From DASXRC01 sp036506495 (GTDB lineage Bacteria; Actinomycetota; Actinomycetes; Mycobacteriales; Micromonosporaceae): a stretch of DNA of 32,085 bases. The notes below the pieces were generated by a model. That model was not told the origin of the DNA, searched no databases, and was given only the letters and a program-made list of their open reading frames with translations. Made by a program: the position numbers and the translations under genes. The first letter of the stretch is position 1. Each line of letters opens with the position of its first letter. Positions 22,835-31,250 of this stretch are shown in pieces. The stretch lies in assembly GCA_036506495.1 (NCBI GenBank), contig DASXRQ010000259.1:1-32085 (forward strand). The letters run 5' to 3'.

Positions 22835-25800
22835 CGGGCGTCCTCCCTTAGGCGGTCGGGCGTCGCACGGCGAAGCGTACGCAGCACCACGATCACCGCA
22901 AAGGCCAGCCCGACGACGCTGACCGCCACCGCGGCCGGCAGCGCCCCGAGGCCGGGTTCGTAACGCACCTCCGGCTGCACGGTATCGACCGCCACCAACG
23001 GGATGCCGGGCAGCATCAGGATCGCGCCCGCCACCCCGACCGCGAAGCCGACGACCAGCGGCATACCGAGCAGCGCGAGCTGTTCGCGCAGGACGCCGCG
23101 GCGCAGGAGCCGACGGCGTACGCCGGCCACCCGCAGGGCGGCCAGCTCGTAGCGGCGACCGTCCGCGCCGACGTACGCCGAGAGCAGCACCACCCCGATG
23201 GCGAGCAGGACCGCGGCGCCGCCCGCGAGCAGGTACAGCCAGAGCCCGAGCGCGGGCGCGCGGCGACCCAACCGGTCCAACTCATCGGCCATGGTCTGCG
23301 TACGCAGCACCTGCACTCCGGCCCGGGCCAGGCGCCGATCGAGGTCCGCGGGGGCGTTCGCGTTGGCCCACACCTCGTACCGCAGCTGGGTGCTGTCCGC
23401 GAGGCTGGCGGTCTGCTCCGCGGCGCGGACCGCGTAGTCGAGGTCGAAGAGCAGACCGTGGTTGCCGGCTCGGGGCAGCAGCGTGGTCCGCCGGACGACC
23501 TCGAACGGCTGCGGCGACTGGGCGAAACCGGGGAAGCTGAACTCGGTGGCGCGCTCGTCCTCGGCCGGCGCCCGCCCGGCGACCACGGCCGGCAGCGCCT
23601 CCGGGGCGTCGAGGTGCGCGAGGACGACATCGCCGCGGGTGACTCCGCTCGCGGTCAACCGCAGTGAGGTGCCCGGGGTGGCCACGACCCTCGCGCCCGG
23701 CGCGCGATCCGGCAACGCGCGCCACGCCCTCCGGTCCTCGAGCCGGGCCGGCAGCGGGCCGCGGCCGGAACGCACCTCCCGCACGTCGAGGTCGACCGCG
23801 AGCGGCGCGGTGCTGGCGCCGGCGCGGCTGACGCTCAACCCGATCAGCCGGCACCCATCCGCGCAGTCGGGCACGGCGGCCGAGTAGGTAACGGTGCCCC
23901 GGGACAGCAGGCCCAGCGACACCGTGGTCGGGGGTTCGCCGGGCACCGACACGATCGCCCCCAGGCGCGCCTGCCCTCCGCCGACCGCGCGCACCCGGAC
24001 CTGCACGCCCACCCGACCATCGAGCTCGAGGGGATCGACCGCCGAGTCCGGCCGGAGCGCCGCCGCGATCCCGCTGACCTGGTCGCGGTTCTGGTCGCGC
24101 CACTGGACGACGTTGGCGAGCAGCGGCGCTTGCAGGCCGATGAGCTCGACCTGTGCACCGTTGTACTGCTCCGCCGAGCGGACCACCGGCATCGACGATC
24201 CGCTCGGGTCGGCACCGTGCACGGCGTCGATCAGCGCGTCCGGATGGGCGGCCGTCACGGAGTACACCCGATCCGCCCCCAACGTATCGACGGCGTGGTC
24301 GCGCCGGGCCTGGGCCGCGACGTCCCACGCGGTGGCGGCGAACGCGAGCAGGGCCACGGCGACGGTCACCACCACGACCGCGCGGTGTGCCGCCGGCCGC
24401 CGCGCGAGCTGGGCGGCCGAGAGCAATGCGGGGATGCGGCCGCGCCGGCGGGCGACCGTCAACCGCACCCGCGACCAGATGCCGAGCAGGCGGCCGGCGG
24501 CGATGCCGGCGACGACGGCGAGCAGCGGCGGGGCGAGCAGGGCGAGCGGCGCGGTCCGGTCGCCGAGCGCGGCGAAAAGGGAGGCGGCCGCCAGCGCGAC
24601 GACCACGCCCTCGGCCAGCCCGGCCTGCCATCGCCCGCGGGCCGGCACCCGGCGCAGCAGCGAGAGGACCGGTTTGCGGAGGGTACGCCGGCCGGCCAAC
24701 AGCGCGGCCAGGCCGGCCGCGAGCAGCGCGCCCGCGGCGGCCGCGAAGACGGGCCAGCGGACCTCCACGTTGGTGCCCTCGGCGAGCACGGAACGCGCCG
24801 CGAGTTCGACCAGCCCGAGGCCGGCGACCACCCCGACCGGGGCGGCGAGCACGACGAGCAGCAGCACCTCGCCCAGGCCGAAGCGGGCGGCCCGACCCGC
24901 GGGGAACCCGCGCAACTTGGCCAGCGCGATCTCCGGCCCGCGCTCCTCGACCAGCGACGCGACGATCAGGAACAGCACGAACCAGCAAAGCAGCACCAGG
25001 GGCACCGCGATGATTGGCACGGTCCGGCCGATGGCCCGCTGATCGACGCTGACCTCGTCCAGGATGGACGGCAGCTCGGTACGCAGGTCCAGCTCCTGGA
25101 CGCTGAGGTCGGCGTCGACGGCGCCTAGGTCGGCGTGTACCCGATCGACGTCGCCCAGTTGGACCTCGCCGGCGCGCAGCGGGTATTCCAGCCGCATGCT
25201 CACGGTCGCGGCGGACTCGAGGCGTACGTCGTCTTCGTCCCCGGTGAAGACGGCGTCGATCCGGGTCGCGGACGCCTCGGGGCTGCCCGCACCGCCGGCG
25301 AAGTACCCGGCCAGACCCCAGTACGCGGCGTTCTGGTCGATCGGCGTGTAGAGGCCGACGACCTCGAACACGTGGGCACGCCCGCCGGGGACATTCGCGA
25401 AGCGCAGGTCCAGGCCGTCGCCTACCTTGATGCCGTACGCCTCGGCCGTGCGCTTGCTGACCAGCAGCTGGCCGGAGTCAATCGGGCACTCGCCCTCGAG
25501 GCGCAGGTTCGCGCAGACGTTGTCCCGATATGCGAGGCGGGCCGCCAGCGGCTCGGACCGACTGCCGATCGTCGTGTCGGCGTCGACGCCGGCCACCCCG
25601 GTGCCGACCAGTCCATTGAGGACCGGATGCCGGGCAAGTGAGCCTTTGATCAGCGCCCGCGCGTCCCCGGTCGCGTTGTGCGCTGCGGGGGCGGAGTCCG
25701 CCGTGCCCTCGGCGACGGCGACGAGGGCCGTGGCCGACGGCGGCGCGTTGCGCAGCCCGTCGGTGAGGACCGACTGTTGTGCCGCTCGGGTGTACGCGGG

Positions 25801-25905
25801 CGCGAGCACGGCGGCGGTCGTGGCCGCTGCGGCGAGCAGCAGGACGACCAGCGATCGGCCGGCACGGTACCTGATCCCGCGCACCATGACGGTCCAGCCC
25901 GTCAA
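22831..25905 (-). CDS. Giant FtsX-like ABC permease, module B
   Basis: A 1024-residue permease with the same architecture as the module A permeases: TM1 (about 15-37), extracellular domain 1, central TM bundle (about 308-525) with the coupling stretch LVEERGPEIALAKLRGFP, extracellular domain 2 (to about 880) and C-terminal helices. The conserved cysteines are Cys131 and Cys140 (DNVCANL...GEC) and Cys681 and Cys685 (VPDCADGCRL), with AGNHGLLFDLDYA in domain 2. A TTG start at 25905 is proposed because GGGGAGGA sits at ideal spacing; ATG at 25887 has no binding site. It begins 55 nt after meaB, so it may be read from the atoB-meaB promoter or its own. Substrate unknown. Confidence 0.88.
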   Translation of the reverse strand: MTGWTVMVRGIRYRAGRSLVVLLLAAAATTAAVLAPAYTRAAQQSVLTDGLRNAPPSATALVAVAEGTADSAPAAHNATGDARALIKGSLARHPVLNGLVGTGVAGVDADTTIGSRSEPLAARLAYRDNVCANLRLEGECPIDSGQLLVSKRTAEAYGIKVGDGLDLRFANVPGGRAHVFEVVGLYTPIDQNAAYWGLAGYFAGGAGSPEASATRIDAVFTGDEDDVRLESAATVSMRLEYPLRAGEVQLGDVDRVHADLGAVDADLSVQELDLRTELPSILDEVSVDQRAIGRTVPIIAVPLVLLCWFVLFLIVASLVEERGPEIALAKLRGFPAGRAARFGLGEVLLLVVLAAPVGVVAGLGLVELAARSVLAEGTNVEVRWPVFAAAAGALLAAGLAALLAGRRTLRKPVLSLLRRVPARGRWQAGLAEGVVVALAAASLFAALGDRTAPLALLAPPLLAVVAGIAAGRLLGIWSRVRLTVARRRGRIPALLSAAQLARRPAAHRAVVVVTVAVALLAFAATAWDVAAQARRDHAVDTLGADRVYSVTAAHPDALIDAVHGADPSGSSMPVVRSAEQYNGAQVELIGLQAPLLANVVQWRDQNRDQVSGIAAALRPDSAVDPLELDGRVGVQVRVRAVGGGQARLGAIVSVPGEPPTTVSLGLLSRGTVTYSAAVPDCADGCRLIGLSVSRAGASTAPLAVDLDVREVRSGRGPLPARLEDRRAWRALPDRAPGARVVATPGTSLRLTASGVTRGDVVLAHLDAPEALPAVVAGRAPAEDERATEFSFPGFAQSPQPFEVVRRTTLLPRAGNHGLLFDLDYAVRAAEQTASLADSTQLRYEVWANANAPADLDRRLARAGVQVLRTQTMADELDRLGRRAPALGLWLYLLAGGAAVLLAIGVVLLSAYVGADGRRYELAALRVAGVRRRLLRRGVLREQLALLGMPLVVGFAVGVAGAILMLPGIPLVAVDTVQPEVRYEPGLGALPAAVAVSVVGLAFAVIVVLRTLRRATPDRLREDAR

Positions 25906-25960
25906 CGTCGTTCCTCCCCTGGGTTGCCGGCCGGTGCAGCACCGACCCGGCACACCCTAA

Positions 25961-26959
25961 CTAGACGTCCAGGCTGTCGAGAAGCTCGGATGCCGCTGCA
26001 TATGGGTCAAGTTCGCCCGTGGCCACCTTGGCGGCCAGGGCGGGAAGCGCCGTACCGTCGCGCAATGTACCCATCCGGTCGCGGAGCGTGCCGAGCGCGA
26101 TCGCCTCGACCTCGGCGGCGGCCCGGGCCTCGCGCCGGCTGCGCAGCTCGCCCTGGGACTCCAACCAGGCACGATGCTTGTCGATCGCGGTCACGATCTC
26201 GTCGATGCCCTCGCCCCGGACCGCCACGGCGCGCACCACCTGCGGGCGCCACTCGCCCGGTCCGCGCTCCCCGAGCCCGATCATGCCCTGGATGTCGCGG
26301 TACGTGGCGTCGGCACCGTCCCGGTCCGCCTTGTTGACGACGAAGACGTCCGCGATCTCGAGGATGCCCGCCTTCGCCGCCTGGATCGCGTCGCCCATGC
26401 CCGGGGCGAGGAGCACGAGCGTCGTGTCGGCCAAGCTGGCGACCTCCACCTCGGCCTGCCCGACGCCGACCGTCTCGACGAGCACGACGTCGCAGCCGGC
26501 GCCCTCGAGTACGCGTACCGCCTGGGGGGTCGCCGCGGCCAGTCCACCCAGGTGGCCGCGGCTCGACATGGACCGGATGTAGACGCCGGAGTCGGTGGCG
26601 TGGTCCTGCATGCGCACCCGGTCGCCGAGGATGGCTCCGCCCGTGAACGGGCTGGACGGGTCGACCGCGAGCACGCCCACCCGGCGGCCGGTGCTCCGGA
26701 ACTTCCGGACCAGTTCGTTCGTGGTGGTCGACTTGCCGACCCCCGGCGATCCGGTGAGCCCGATCACCTGGGCCCGACCGGTATGCGGCGCCAGCGCCCG
26801 GGCGATCTCCGGCAGCGCGTCGTCGCCGTTCTCGACGAGGCTCACCAGCCTGGCGACCGCTCGGGGGTCACCCTCGCGGGCCCGGGCCACGAGCGTCGGT
26901 ACGTCCCGGCTGCGCCGCAGCGAGGCGGTACTCACGGTGCCGGCGCTCCGCTCGCTCAC
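25961..26959 (-). CDS. meaB: MeaB/ArgK-type GTPase, chaperone of a B12-dependent acyl-CoA mutase
   Basis: A 332-residue G3E-family GTPase. It protects and reloads the cobalamin cofactor of methylmalonyl- or isobutyryl-CoA mutases. Visible motifs are Walker A GSPGVGKST (70-78), the switch stretch MSSRGHLGGLA, ETVGVGQAEVEV and NKADRDGA for guanine recognition. The GTG at 26959 overlaps the atoB stop (GTGA), which favours it despite a weak binding site; GTG at 26935 (GGAG upstream) is an alternative giving 324 residues. IcmA is the only mutase subunit visible here, so it is the nearest candidate client, though a methylmalonyl-CoA mutase elsewhere is possible. The two genes are separated by ABC module B and the Gls24 gene. 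Confidence 0.93.
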   Translation of the reverse strand: MSERSAGTVSTASLRRSRDVPTLVARAREGDPRAVARLVSLVENGDDALPEIARALAPHTGRAQVIGLTGSPGVGKSTTTNELVRKFRSTGRRVGVLAVDPSSPFTGGAILGDRVRMQDHATDSGVYIRSMSSRGHLGGLAAATPQAVRVLEGAGCDVVLVETVGVGQAEVEVASLADTTLVLLAPGMGDAIQAAKAGILEIADVFVVNKADRDGADATYRDIQGMIGLGERGPGEWRPQVVRAVAVRGEGIDEIVTAIDKHRAWLESQGELRSRREARAAAEVEAIALGTLRDRMGTLRDGTALPALAAKVATGELDPYAAASELLDSLDV

Positions 26960-28143
26960 GCTGCCGGTACGCGCAGGATCAGCGCGTCGCCCTGGCCGCC
27001 ACCCCCGCAGAGCGCGGCTGCGCCTATGCCGCCGCCGCGGCGGCGCAGCTCGAGCGTGAGCGTGAGCGCCAGCCGGGCGCCCGACATGCCGATCGGGTGG
27101 CCCAGTGCGATGGCCCCGCCGTTGACGTTGACGATCGCCGGGTCCACGCCCAGCTCGCGGGTGGACTCGATGCCGACCGCGGCGAACGCCTCGTTGATCT
27201 CGATGAGGTCGAGGTCGGCGGTGGTCAGCCCCTCCTTGGCCAACGCCTGGCGGATGGCGTTCGCCGGCTGGGAGTGCAGGGAGCTGTCCGGCCCGGCGAC
27301 GTTGCCGTGGGCGCCGATCTCGGCGAGCCACGACAGCCCGAGCTCGGTCGCCCTGGCCTTGCTCATCACGACGACCGCCGCCGCGCCATCGGAGATCGGT
27401 GACGAGCTGCCCGCGGTGATCGTGCCGTCCTTCGTGAACGCCGGGCGCAGCTTGGCCAGCGACTCCACGGTGGTGTCCGGGCGGATGCCCTCGTCCTCGG
27501 TGACGACGATCGGCTCACCGCGCCGCTGCGGGATCTCCAGCGGGGTGATCTCCTCGGCGAACGCACCGTTCTTCTGGGCCGCCGCCGCCTGCTGGTGGCT
27601 CGCCGCCGCGAACGCGTCCTGCTCCTCGCGGCCTATGCCCAGCTCGGTGCCGTGCCGCTCGGTCGACTCCCCCATCGAGCAGCCGTCCCAGACGTCGGTC
27701 AGCCCGTCCAGCGCCATGTGGTCCTTGATGACCACGTCGCCGTACTTGTAGCCCTGCCGCTGGCCCATCAGCAGGTGCGGCGCGTTCGTCATCGACTCCA
27801 TGCCGCCGGCGACGACGATGTCGAACTCGCCGGCGCGGATCAGCTGGTCGGCGAGCGCGATGGCGTCCAGGCCGGACAGGCAGACCTTGTTGACCGTCAG
27901 GGCGGGCACGGTCATGGGGATGCCGGCCTCGAACGCGGCCTGCCGCGCCGGGATCTGGCCAGCGCCGGCCTGCAGCACCTGGCCCATGATCACATACTGG
28001 ACCTGGTCCGGGGCCACCCCGGCGCGCTCGAGCGCGGCCTTGATCGCGACACCGCCCAGCTTGGTCGCCGGGAAGTCCTTGAGGTTGCCGAGCAGCCGCC
28101 CCATCGGGGTACGCGCGCCGCTGACGATCACCGAGCTGGTCAT
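26956..28143 (-). CDS. atoB: Acetyl-CoA C-acetyltransferase (thiolase)
   Basis: A 395-residue thiolase that condenses two acetyl-CoA to acetoacetyl-CoA or does the reverse. The nucleophile is Cys88 in NKVCLSGLDAI; NEAF is at 317-320; the catalytic His349 lies in GGAIALGHPIGMSGAR; and the acid/base Cys379 lies in CGGGGQGDAL. All expected residues are present and the length is typical. ATG at 28143 has GGAGG 8 nt upstream. It is transcribed divergently from mce and overlaps meaB by 4 bp. With ccr it would supply the first step toward crotonyl-CoA and ethylmalonyl-CoA; the intermediate 3-hydroxybutyryl-CoA steps are not encoded here. Confidence 0.95.
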   Translation of the reverse strand: MTSSVIVSGARTPMGRLLGNLKDFPATKLGGVAIKAALERAGVAPDQVQYVIMGQVLQAGAGQIPARQAAFEAGIPMTVPALTVNKVCLSGLDAIALADQLIRAGEFDIVVAGGMESMTNAPHLLMGQRQGYKYGDVVIKDHMALDGLTDVWDGCSMGESTERHGTELGIGREEQDAFAAASHQQAAAAQKNGAFAEEITPLEIPQRRGEPIVVTEDEGIRPDTTVESLAKLRPAFTKDGTITAGSSSPISDGAAAVVVMSKARATELGLSWLAEIGAHGNVAGPDSSLHSQPANAIRQALAKEGLTTADLDLIEINEAFAAVGIESTRELGVDPAIVNVNGGAIALGHPIGMSGARLALTLTLELRRRGGGIGAAALCGGGGQGDALILRVPAA

Positions 28144-28230
28144 GGTTACCGCCTCCGAGGGGTGAGCACTGGCTCCGGCGGGCCGGCCCCGCCACGGGCC
28201 TTGGCCGCCGGCGGACCCTGCCCGACGCCT

Positions 28231-28253
28231 TAACGTTAGTTCGGGTCAGACTA
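28231..28253. promoter_or_regulatory. Shared divergent promoter region of atoB and mce
   Basis: In the 115-bp gap between the start codons, TAACGTTA (28231-28238) is a perfect palindrome, rare in this GC context. CAGACT (28247-28252) lies exactly at -12 to -7 relative to the mce ATG at 28259. It keeps the A2 and T6 of TAnnnT and fits a leaderless mce transcript, as no ribosome binding site is present. On the other strand TAGTCT (28253-28248) or TAACGT (28238-28233) could serve atoB. The palindrome may be an operator for both. Confidence 0.4.
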
Positions 28254-28258
28254 TCGCC

Positions 28259-28735
28259 ATGGCAGAGCGCTCCCCGGTCGCACCCGGTGCCGATCACGTC
28301 ACAGACATCGGGCTGCTGCGCATCGACCACGTCGGCGTCGCCGTGCCCGACCTCGATGAGGCGATCGAGTTCTACCAGCGGGTCTTCGGGATGCGGTGCG
28401 TGCACGTCGAGACGAACACCGATCAAGGGGTACGCGAGGCGATGATGTCCGTCGGGCCCGACCCGTCCGGCGGGTGCGTGCAGTTGCTCGCCCCGCTCAC
28501 CCCGGAGTCCAGCATCGGCAGGTTCCTGGACCGCAGCGGGCCGGGCGTGCAGCAGGTGGCGTACACCGTCGGGGACATCGAGGCGGCCAGTGCGGCGCTG
28601 CGCGCGCGGGGCGTGCGGCTGCTCTACGACGCGCCGCGCCGCGGCACCGCCGGCTCCCGGATCAACTTCGTCCACCCCAAGGACGCCGGCGGCGTGCTCG
28701 TCGAGCTCGTCGAGCCCGCCCAGTCACAAACCTGA
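28259..28735 (+). CDS. mce: Methylmalonyl-CoA epimerase (VOC superfamily)
   Basis: A 158-residue glyoxalase/VOC-fold enzyme that interconverts the epimers of methylmalonyl-CoA, and in relatives also ethylmalonyl-CoA. Motifs are IDHVGVAVPDLDEAIEFY, NTDQGVREAM, PRRGTAGSRINFVHPKDAGG and VLVELVEP. Metal ligands by alignment with the Propionibacterium enzyme are His24, Gln75 and Glu149. The fourth ligand position, normally His in an HHIA motif, is Gln99 in GPGVQQVAYTV. No ribosome binding site precedes the ATG, and a -10-like CAGACT sits at the leaderless distance. It is divergent from atoB and close to ccr, tying it to C4-C5 acyl-CoA conversion. Confidence 0.92.
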   Translation: MAERSPVAPGADHVTDIGLLRIDHVGVAVPDLDEAIEFYQRVFGMRCVHVETNTDQGVREAMMSVGPDPSGGCVQLLAPLTPESSIGRFLDRSGPGVQQVAYTVGDIEAASAALRARGVRLLYDAPRRGTAGSRINFVHPKDAGGVLVELVEPAQSQT

Positions 28736-28759
28736 CAGGCGGCGTACGCGCGGCGCGGT

Positions 28760-28765
28760 TACGTT
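28760..28765 (+). promoter_or_regulatory. -10 element for a leaderless LLM oxidoreductase transcript
   Basis: TACGTT (TAnnnT) is centred so that it occupies -12 to -7 if transcription starts at the G of the GTG at 28772. No ribosome binding site exists in the 36-nt gap after mce, so a leaderless transcript is the simplest reading. CTGACA at 28732-28737 is too far upstream (22 nt) to be a standard -35. Confidence 0.45.
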
Positions 28766-28771
28766 CGCGGT

Positions 28772-29719
28772 GTGCCGCAGCCGTTCCGGTTCACCACGTC
28801 GATGCCGCCGCTGAACCGACCGCCCGCCCAATGGCGGGATGAGGTCCGCCGCATCGAGGACCTCGGCTTCAGCTCGGTCGCGATCTCCGACCATCTCGGC
28901 GGCGGGTGGGCGATGGACCCGATCGTCGCGATGACCGTCGCCGCCGAGGCGACGACTCGCCTGCGTGTCCTCGCGATGGTGTTCTGCAACGACCTGCGAC
29001 ATCCAGCGCTGCTGCACAAGTCGATGGCGAACCTCGACGTGTTCTCCGGTGGCCGGGTGGAGGTCGGGCTCGGCGCGGGTTGGCTGCGCGCCGACTACGA
29101 CGCGGTGGGGCGCACCTTCGATCCGCCCGCGGTCCGCATCGCCCGCCTGGCGGAGGCGGTCGACCTGATCACGGCGCTGTTCGACGACAAGCCGGTCACG
29201 TTCGCCGGCCGGTACTACCAGGTAACCGAGCTCGATGGGCTTCCGAAGCCCGTGCAGCGCCCGCGCCCGCCGCTGGTCATCGGCGGCGGTGGCCGCCGGG
29301 TGCTGGAGCTGGCGGGCCGCACCGCGGACATCGTCGGCGTCAACCCACGGCTCACCCCCGATGTGGACCGGGGGCGGGCGGTCGCCGAACTCAGCGCCGA
29401 CGGCCTAGCGCGCAAGGTCGACTGGGCTCGCTCGGCGGCGCGCGGCGCCGGCCGTGACCCGGACAATGTGGAGTTCCAGCTGAGCATGCTCGACGTGCGG
29501 GTGAGCCACGCGGGTGCGACCCACCGGTCGACCTCCAGCCTCGCGGCCGTCGCCTCCGCCGAGGAACTCGCCGACTCACCCGCGGTCCTGCACGGCAGCG
29601 TGGACGCCTGCGTCGACCGGCTCGTCGAACTGCGCGAGCGCTACGCGGTCAACTACATCCACCTGGGGAGCAATCTCGACGCCGCGGCGCCCATCGTGGC
29701 GCGGCTGGCCGGACACTGA
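28772..29719 (+). CDS. LLM-class F420-dependent oxidoreductase
   Basis: A 315-residue luciferase-like monooxygenase-fold protein, most like the probable F420-dependent oxidoreductases of the MSMEG_2516 type (TIGR03621, from memory). Visible family features are SVAISDHLGGGWAMDPI, LRVLAMVFCNDLRHPALL with the conserved N/R-P-x-L, KSMANLDVFSGGRVEVGLGA and PLVIGGGGRRVLELAGRTAD. The TIM-barrel uses F420 or FMN for hydride transfer; the substrate is unknown. GTG at 28772 is supported by the conserved start and a possible leaderless promoter. It sits between mce and ccr, so it may act on an acyl-CoA or an unrelated metabolite; nothing in the sequence decides this. Confidence 0.88.
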   Translation: MPQPFRFTTSMPPLNRPPAQWRDEVRRIEDLGFSSVAISDHLGGGWAMDPIVAMTVAAEATTRLRVLAMVFCNDLRHPALLHKSMANLDVFSGGRVEVGLGAGWLRADYDAVGRTFDPPAVRIARLAEAVDLITALFDDKPVTFAGRYYQVTELDGLPKPVQRPRPPLVIGGGGRRVLELAGRTADIVGVNPRLTPDVDRGRAVAELSADGLARKVDWARSAARGAGRDPDNVEFQLSMLDVRVSHAGATHRSTSSLAAVASAEELADSPAVLHGSVDACVDRLVELRERYAVNYIHLGSNLDAAAPIVARLAGH

Positions 29720-29740
29720 GCCATGTTCGGTGCACTTTTT
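29709..29740 (+). terminator. Weak hairpin plus T-run after the LLM gene
   Basis: CCGGACA (29709-29715) pairs with TGTTCGG (29724-29730) with one G-U pair, and a run of five T follows at 29736-29740, rare in this GC-rich context. The stem overlaps the stop codon and is separated from the T-run by 5 nt, so termination is probably partial. Confidence 0.35.
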
Positions 29741-29774
29741 CACAGAACCGTTCCGCCAGCGTCTTACCGGGCAG

Positions 29775-29780
29775 TAACGT
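29775..29780 (+). promoter_or_regulatory. -10 element for ccr
   Basis: TAACGT lies in the gap upstream of ccr, within TAACGTTCG. TTCCGC (29751-29756) could be a weak -35 with an 18-bp spacer. Transcription would start near 29787, giving a leader of about 34 nt with GGGAGG before the GTG. The T(A/T)ACGTTCG string recurs before the LLM gene. Confidence 0.4.
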
Positions 29781-29820
29781 TCGGCGGCACAAGCGCATCC
29801 GCGTGAGCGGGAGGTCGGCC

Positions 29821-31176
29821 GTGCGGAACATCCTCGAAACGATCATCGCGGCCGAGGGCTCGGCGGAGCCGCAGACCGAACTGGCCAATCTCGCCACGAC
29901 GACGGTGCCGGACAGCTATCGCGCCGTGGTCGTACGAGCCGACGAGACGGCCATCTTCGACGGCATGTCGAGCCGCGACAAGGACCCGCGCAAGTCGCTG
30001 CACGTTCTCGACGTACCCACCCCGGAGGTGGGTCCCGGCGAGGCGCTCATCGCCGTGATGGCCAGCGCCATCAACTACAACACGGTCTGGACGAGCATCT
30101 TCGAGCCGATACCGACGTTCGCGTTCCTGCGGAAGTACGGAAAGGTCTCGGACCTGACGCGACGGCACGACCTGCCGTACCACGTGGTCGGCTCGGACGC
30201 GGCCGGCGTCGTCCTGCGGGTCGGCCCGGGCGTGACGAAGTGGCGGCCGGGCGAGGAGGTCGTTGCGCACTGCCTCTCGGTCGAGCTCGAGGACGCGGCC
30301 GGCCACGACGACACCATGCTCGATCCGGAGCAACGGATCTGGGGGTTCGAGACGAACTTCGGCGGCCTCGCCGAGCTCGCGCTGGTGAAGGCGAACCAGC
30401 TGATGCCGAAGCCCCGACACCTGACCTGGGAAGAGGCGGCCTGCCCGGGCCTTGTCAACTCCACGGCGTACCGCCAACTGGTCTCACACCACGGCGCGAA
30501 CATGAAGCAGGGCGATGTGGTGCTGATCTGGGGGGCGTCCGGCGGACTCGGCAGCTACGCCACCCAGCTCGCCCTGCACGGCGGCGCGATCCCGGTGTGC
30601 GTGGTGTCGAGCCCGGAGAAGGCCGAGCTGTGCCGGCGGATGGGCGCCGAGCTGGTCATCGACCGCGCGGCCGAGGGCTACCGGTTCTGGCGCGACGAGC
30701 ACACGCAGGACACCGACGAATGGCGCCGGTTCGGCGAGCGGATCCGCGAGCTTTGCGGCGGCGAGGATCCCAACATCGTGTTCGAGCACCCGGGCCGGGA
30801 AACGTTCGGAGTCAGTGTGTATGTCGCCAAGCGCGGCGGCACGATCGTCACCTGCGCGTCCACCTCCGGCTTCCTCCACCAGTACGACAACCGGTACCTG
30901 TGGATGAACCTCAAACGCATCGTGGGCAGCCACTTCGCCAACTACCGCGAGGCCTGGGAGGCCAACCGGCTCATCGCACTCGGCCGGATCCACCCGACGC
31001 TGTCCCGCACGTACCCGCTCGAACAGACCGGCCAGGCCGCGTACGAGGTGCATCGCAACCTGCACCAGGGCAAGGTCGGCGTGCTGTGCCTGTCGCCGAA
31101 CGAGGGACTCGGCGTCCGCGACCCAGAGTTCCGGGCCCGCCACCGCACCGCGATCGACCGGTTCCGCGGGCGCTAG
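29821..31176 (+). CDS. ccr: Crotonyl-CoA carboxylase/reductase
   Basis: A 451-residue zinc-free MDR-family enzyme that uses NADPH and CO2 to convert crotonyl-CoA to ethylmalonyl-CoA; without CO2 it makes butyryl-CoA. The four CO2-binding residues known from the Kitasatospora enzyme (Asn81, Phe170, Glu171, His365) are all present at a constant offset of 6: Asn87 in ASAINYNTVW, Phe176 and Glu177 in WGFETNFGG, and His371 in IVGSHFANYREA. The nucleotide-binding loop is WGASGGLGSYA. GTG at 29821 was chosen because GGGAGG precedes it; an in-frame GTG at 29803 has no binding site. Its products suit ethylmalonyl-CoA formation for polyketides or acetate assimilation, and butyryl-CoA would be a substrate for IcmA. 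Confidence 0.95.
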   Translation: MRNILETIIAAEGSAEPQTELANLATTTVPDSYRAVVVRADETAIFDGMSSRDKDPRKSLHVLDVPTPEVGPGEALIAVMASAINYNTVWTSIFEPIPTFAFLRKYGKVSDLTRRHDLPYHVVGSDAAGVVLRVGPGVTKWRPGEEVVAHCLSVELEDAAGHDDTMLDPEQRIWGFETNFGGLAELALVKANQLMPKPRHLTWEEAACPGLVNSTAYRQLVSHHGANMKQGDVVLIWGASGGLGSYATQLALHGGAIPVCVVSSPEKAELCRRMGAELVIDRAAEGYRFWRDEHTQDTDEWRRFGERIRELCGGEDPNIVFEHPGRETFGVSVYVAKRGGTIVTCASTSGFLHQYDNRYLWMNLKRIVGSHFANYREAWEANRLIALGRIHPTLSRTYPLEQTGQAAYEVHRNLHQGKVGVLCLSPNEGLGVRDPEFRARHRTAIDRFRGR

Positions 31177-31226
31177 ACCCGAAGGTCCGACGACCCATCA
31201 CCCGACAGGCCGTCGGAATCGGGACA

Positions 31227-31250
31227 GGTGGTGGCCCGCTGCCCACCACC
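31227..31250 (+). terminator. Stem-loop downstream of ccr
   Basis: GGTGGTGG (31227-31234) and CCACCACC (31243-31250) form a perfect 8-bp stem with an 8-nt loop, 50 nt after the ccr stop. GCGGCCCTTT follows. It is a plausible terminator that separates ccr from the coiled-coil gene. The remaining gap to 31452 (about 200 bp) holds no credible gene. Confidence 0.5.
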
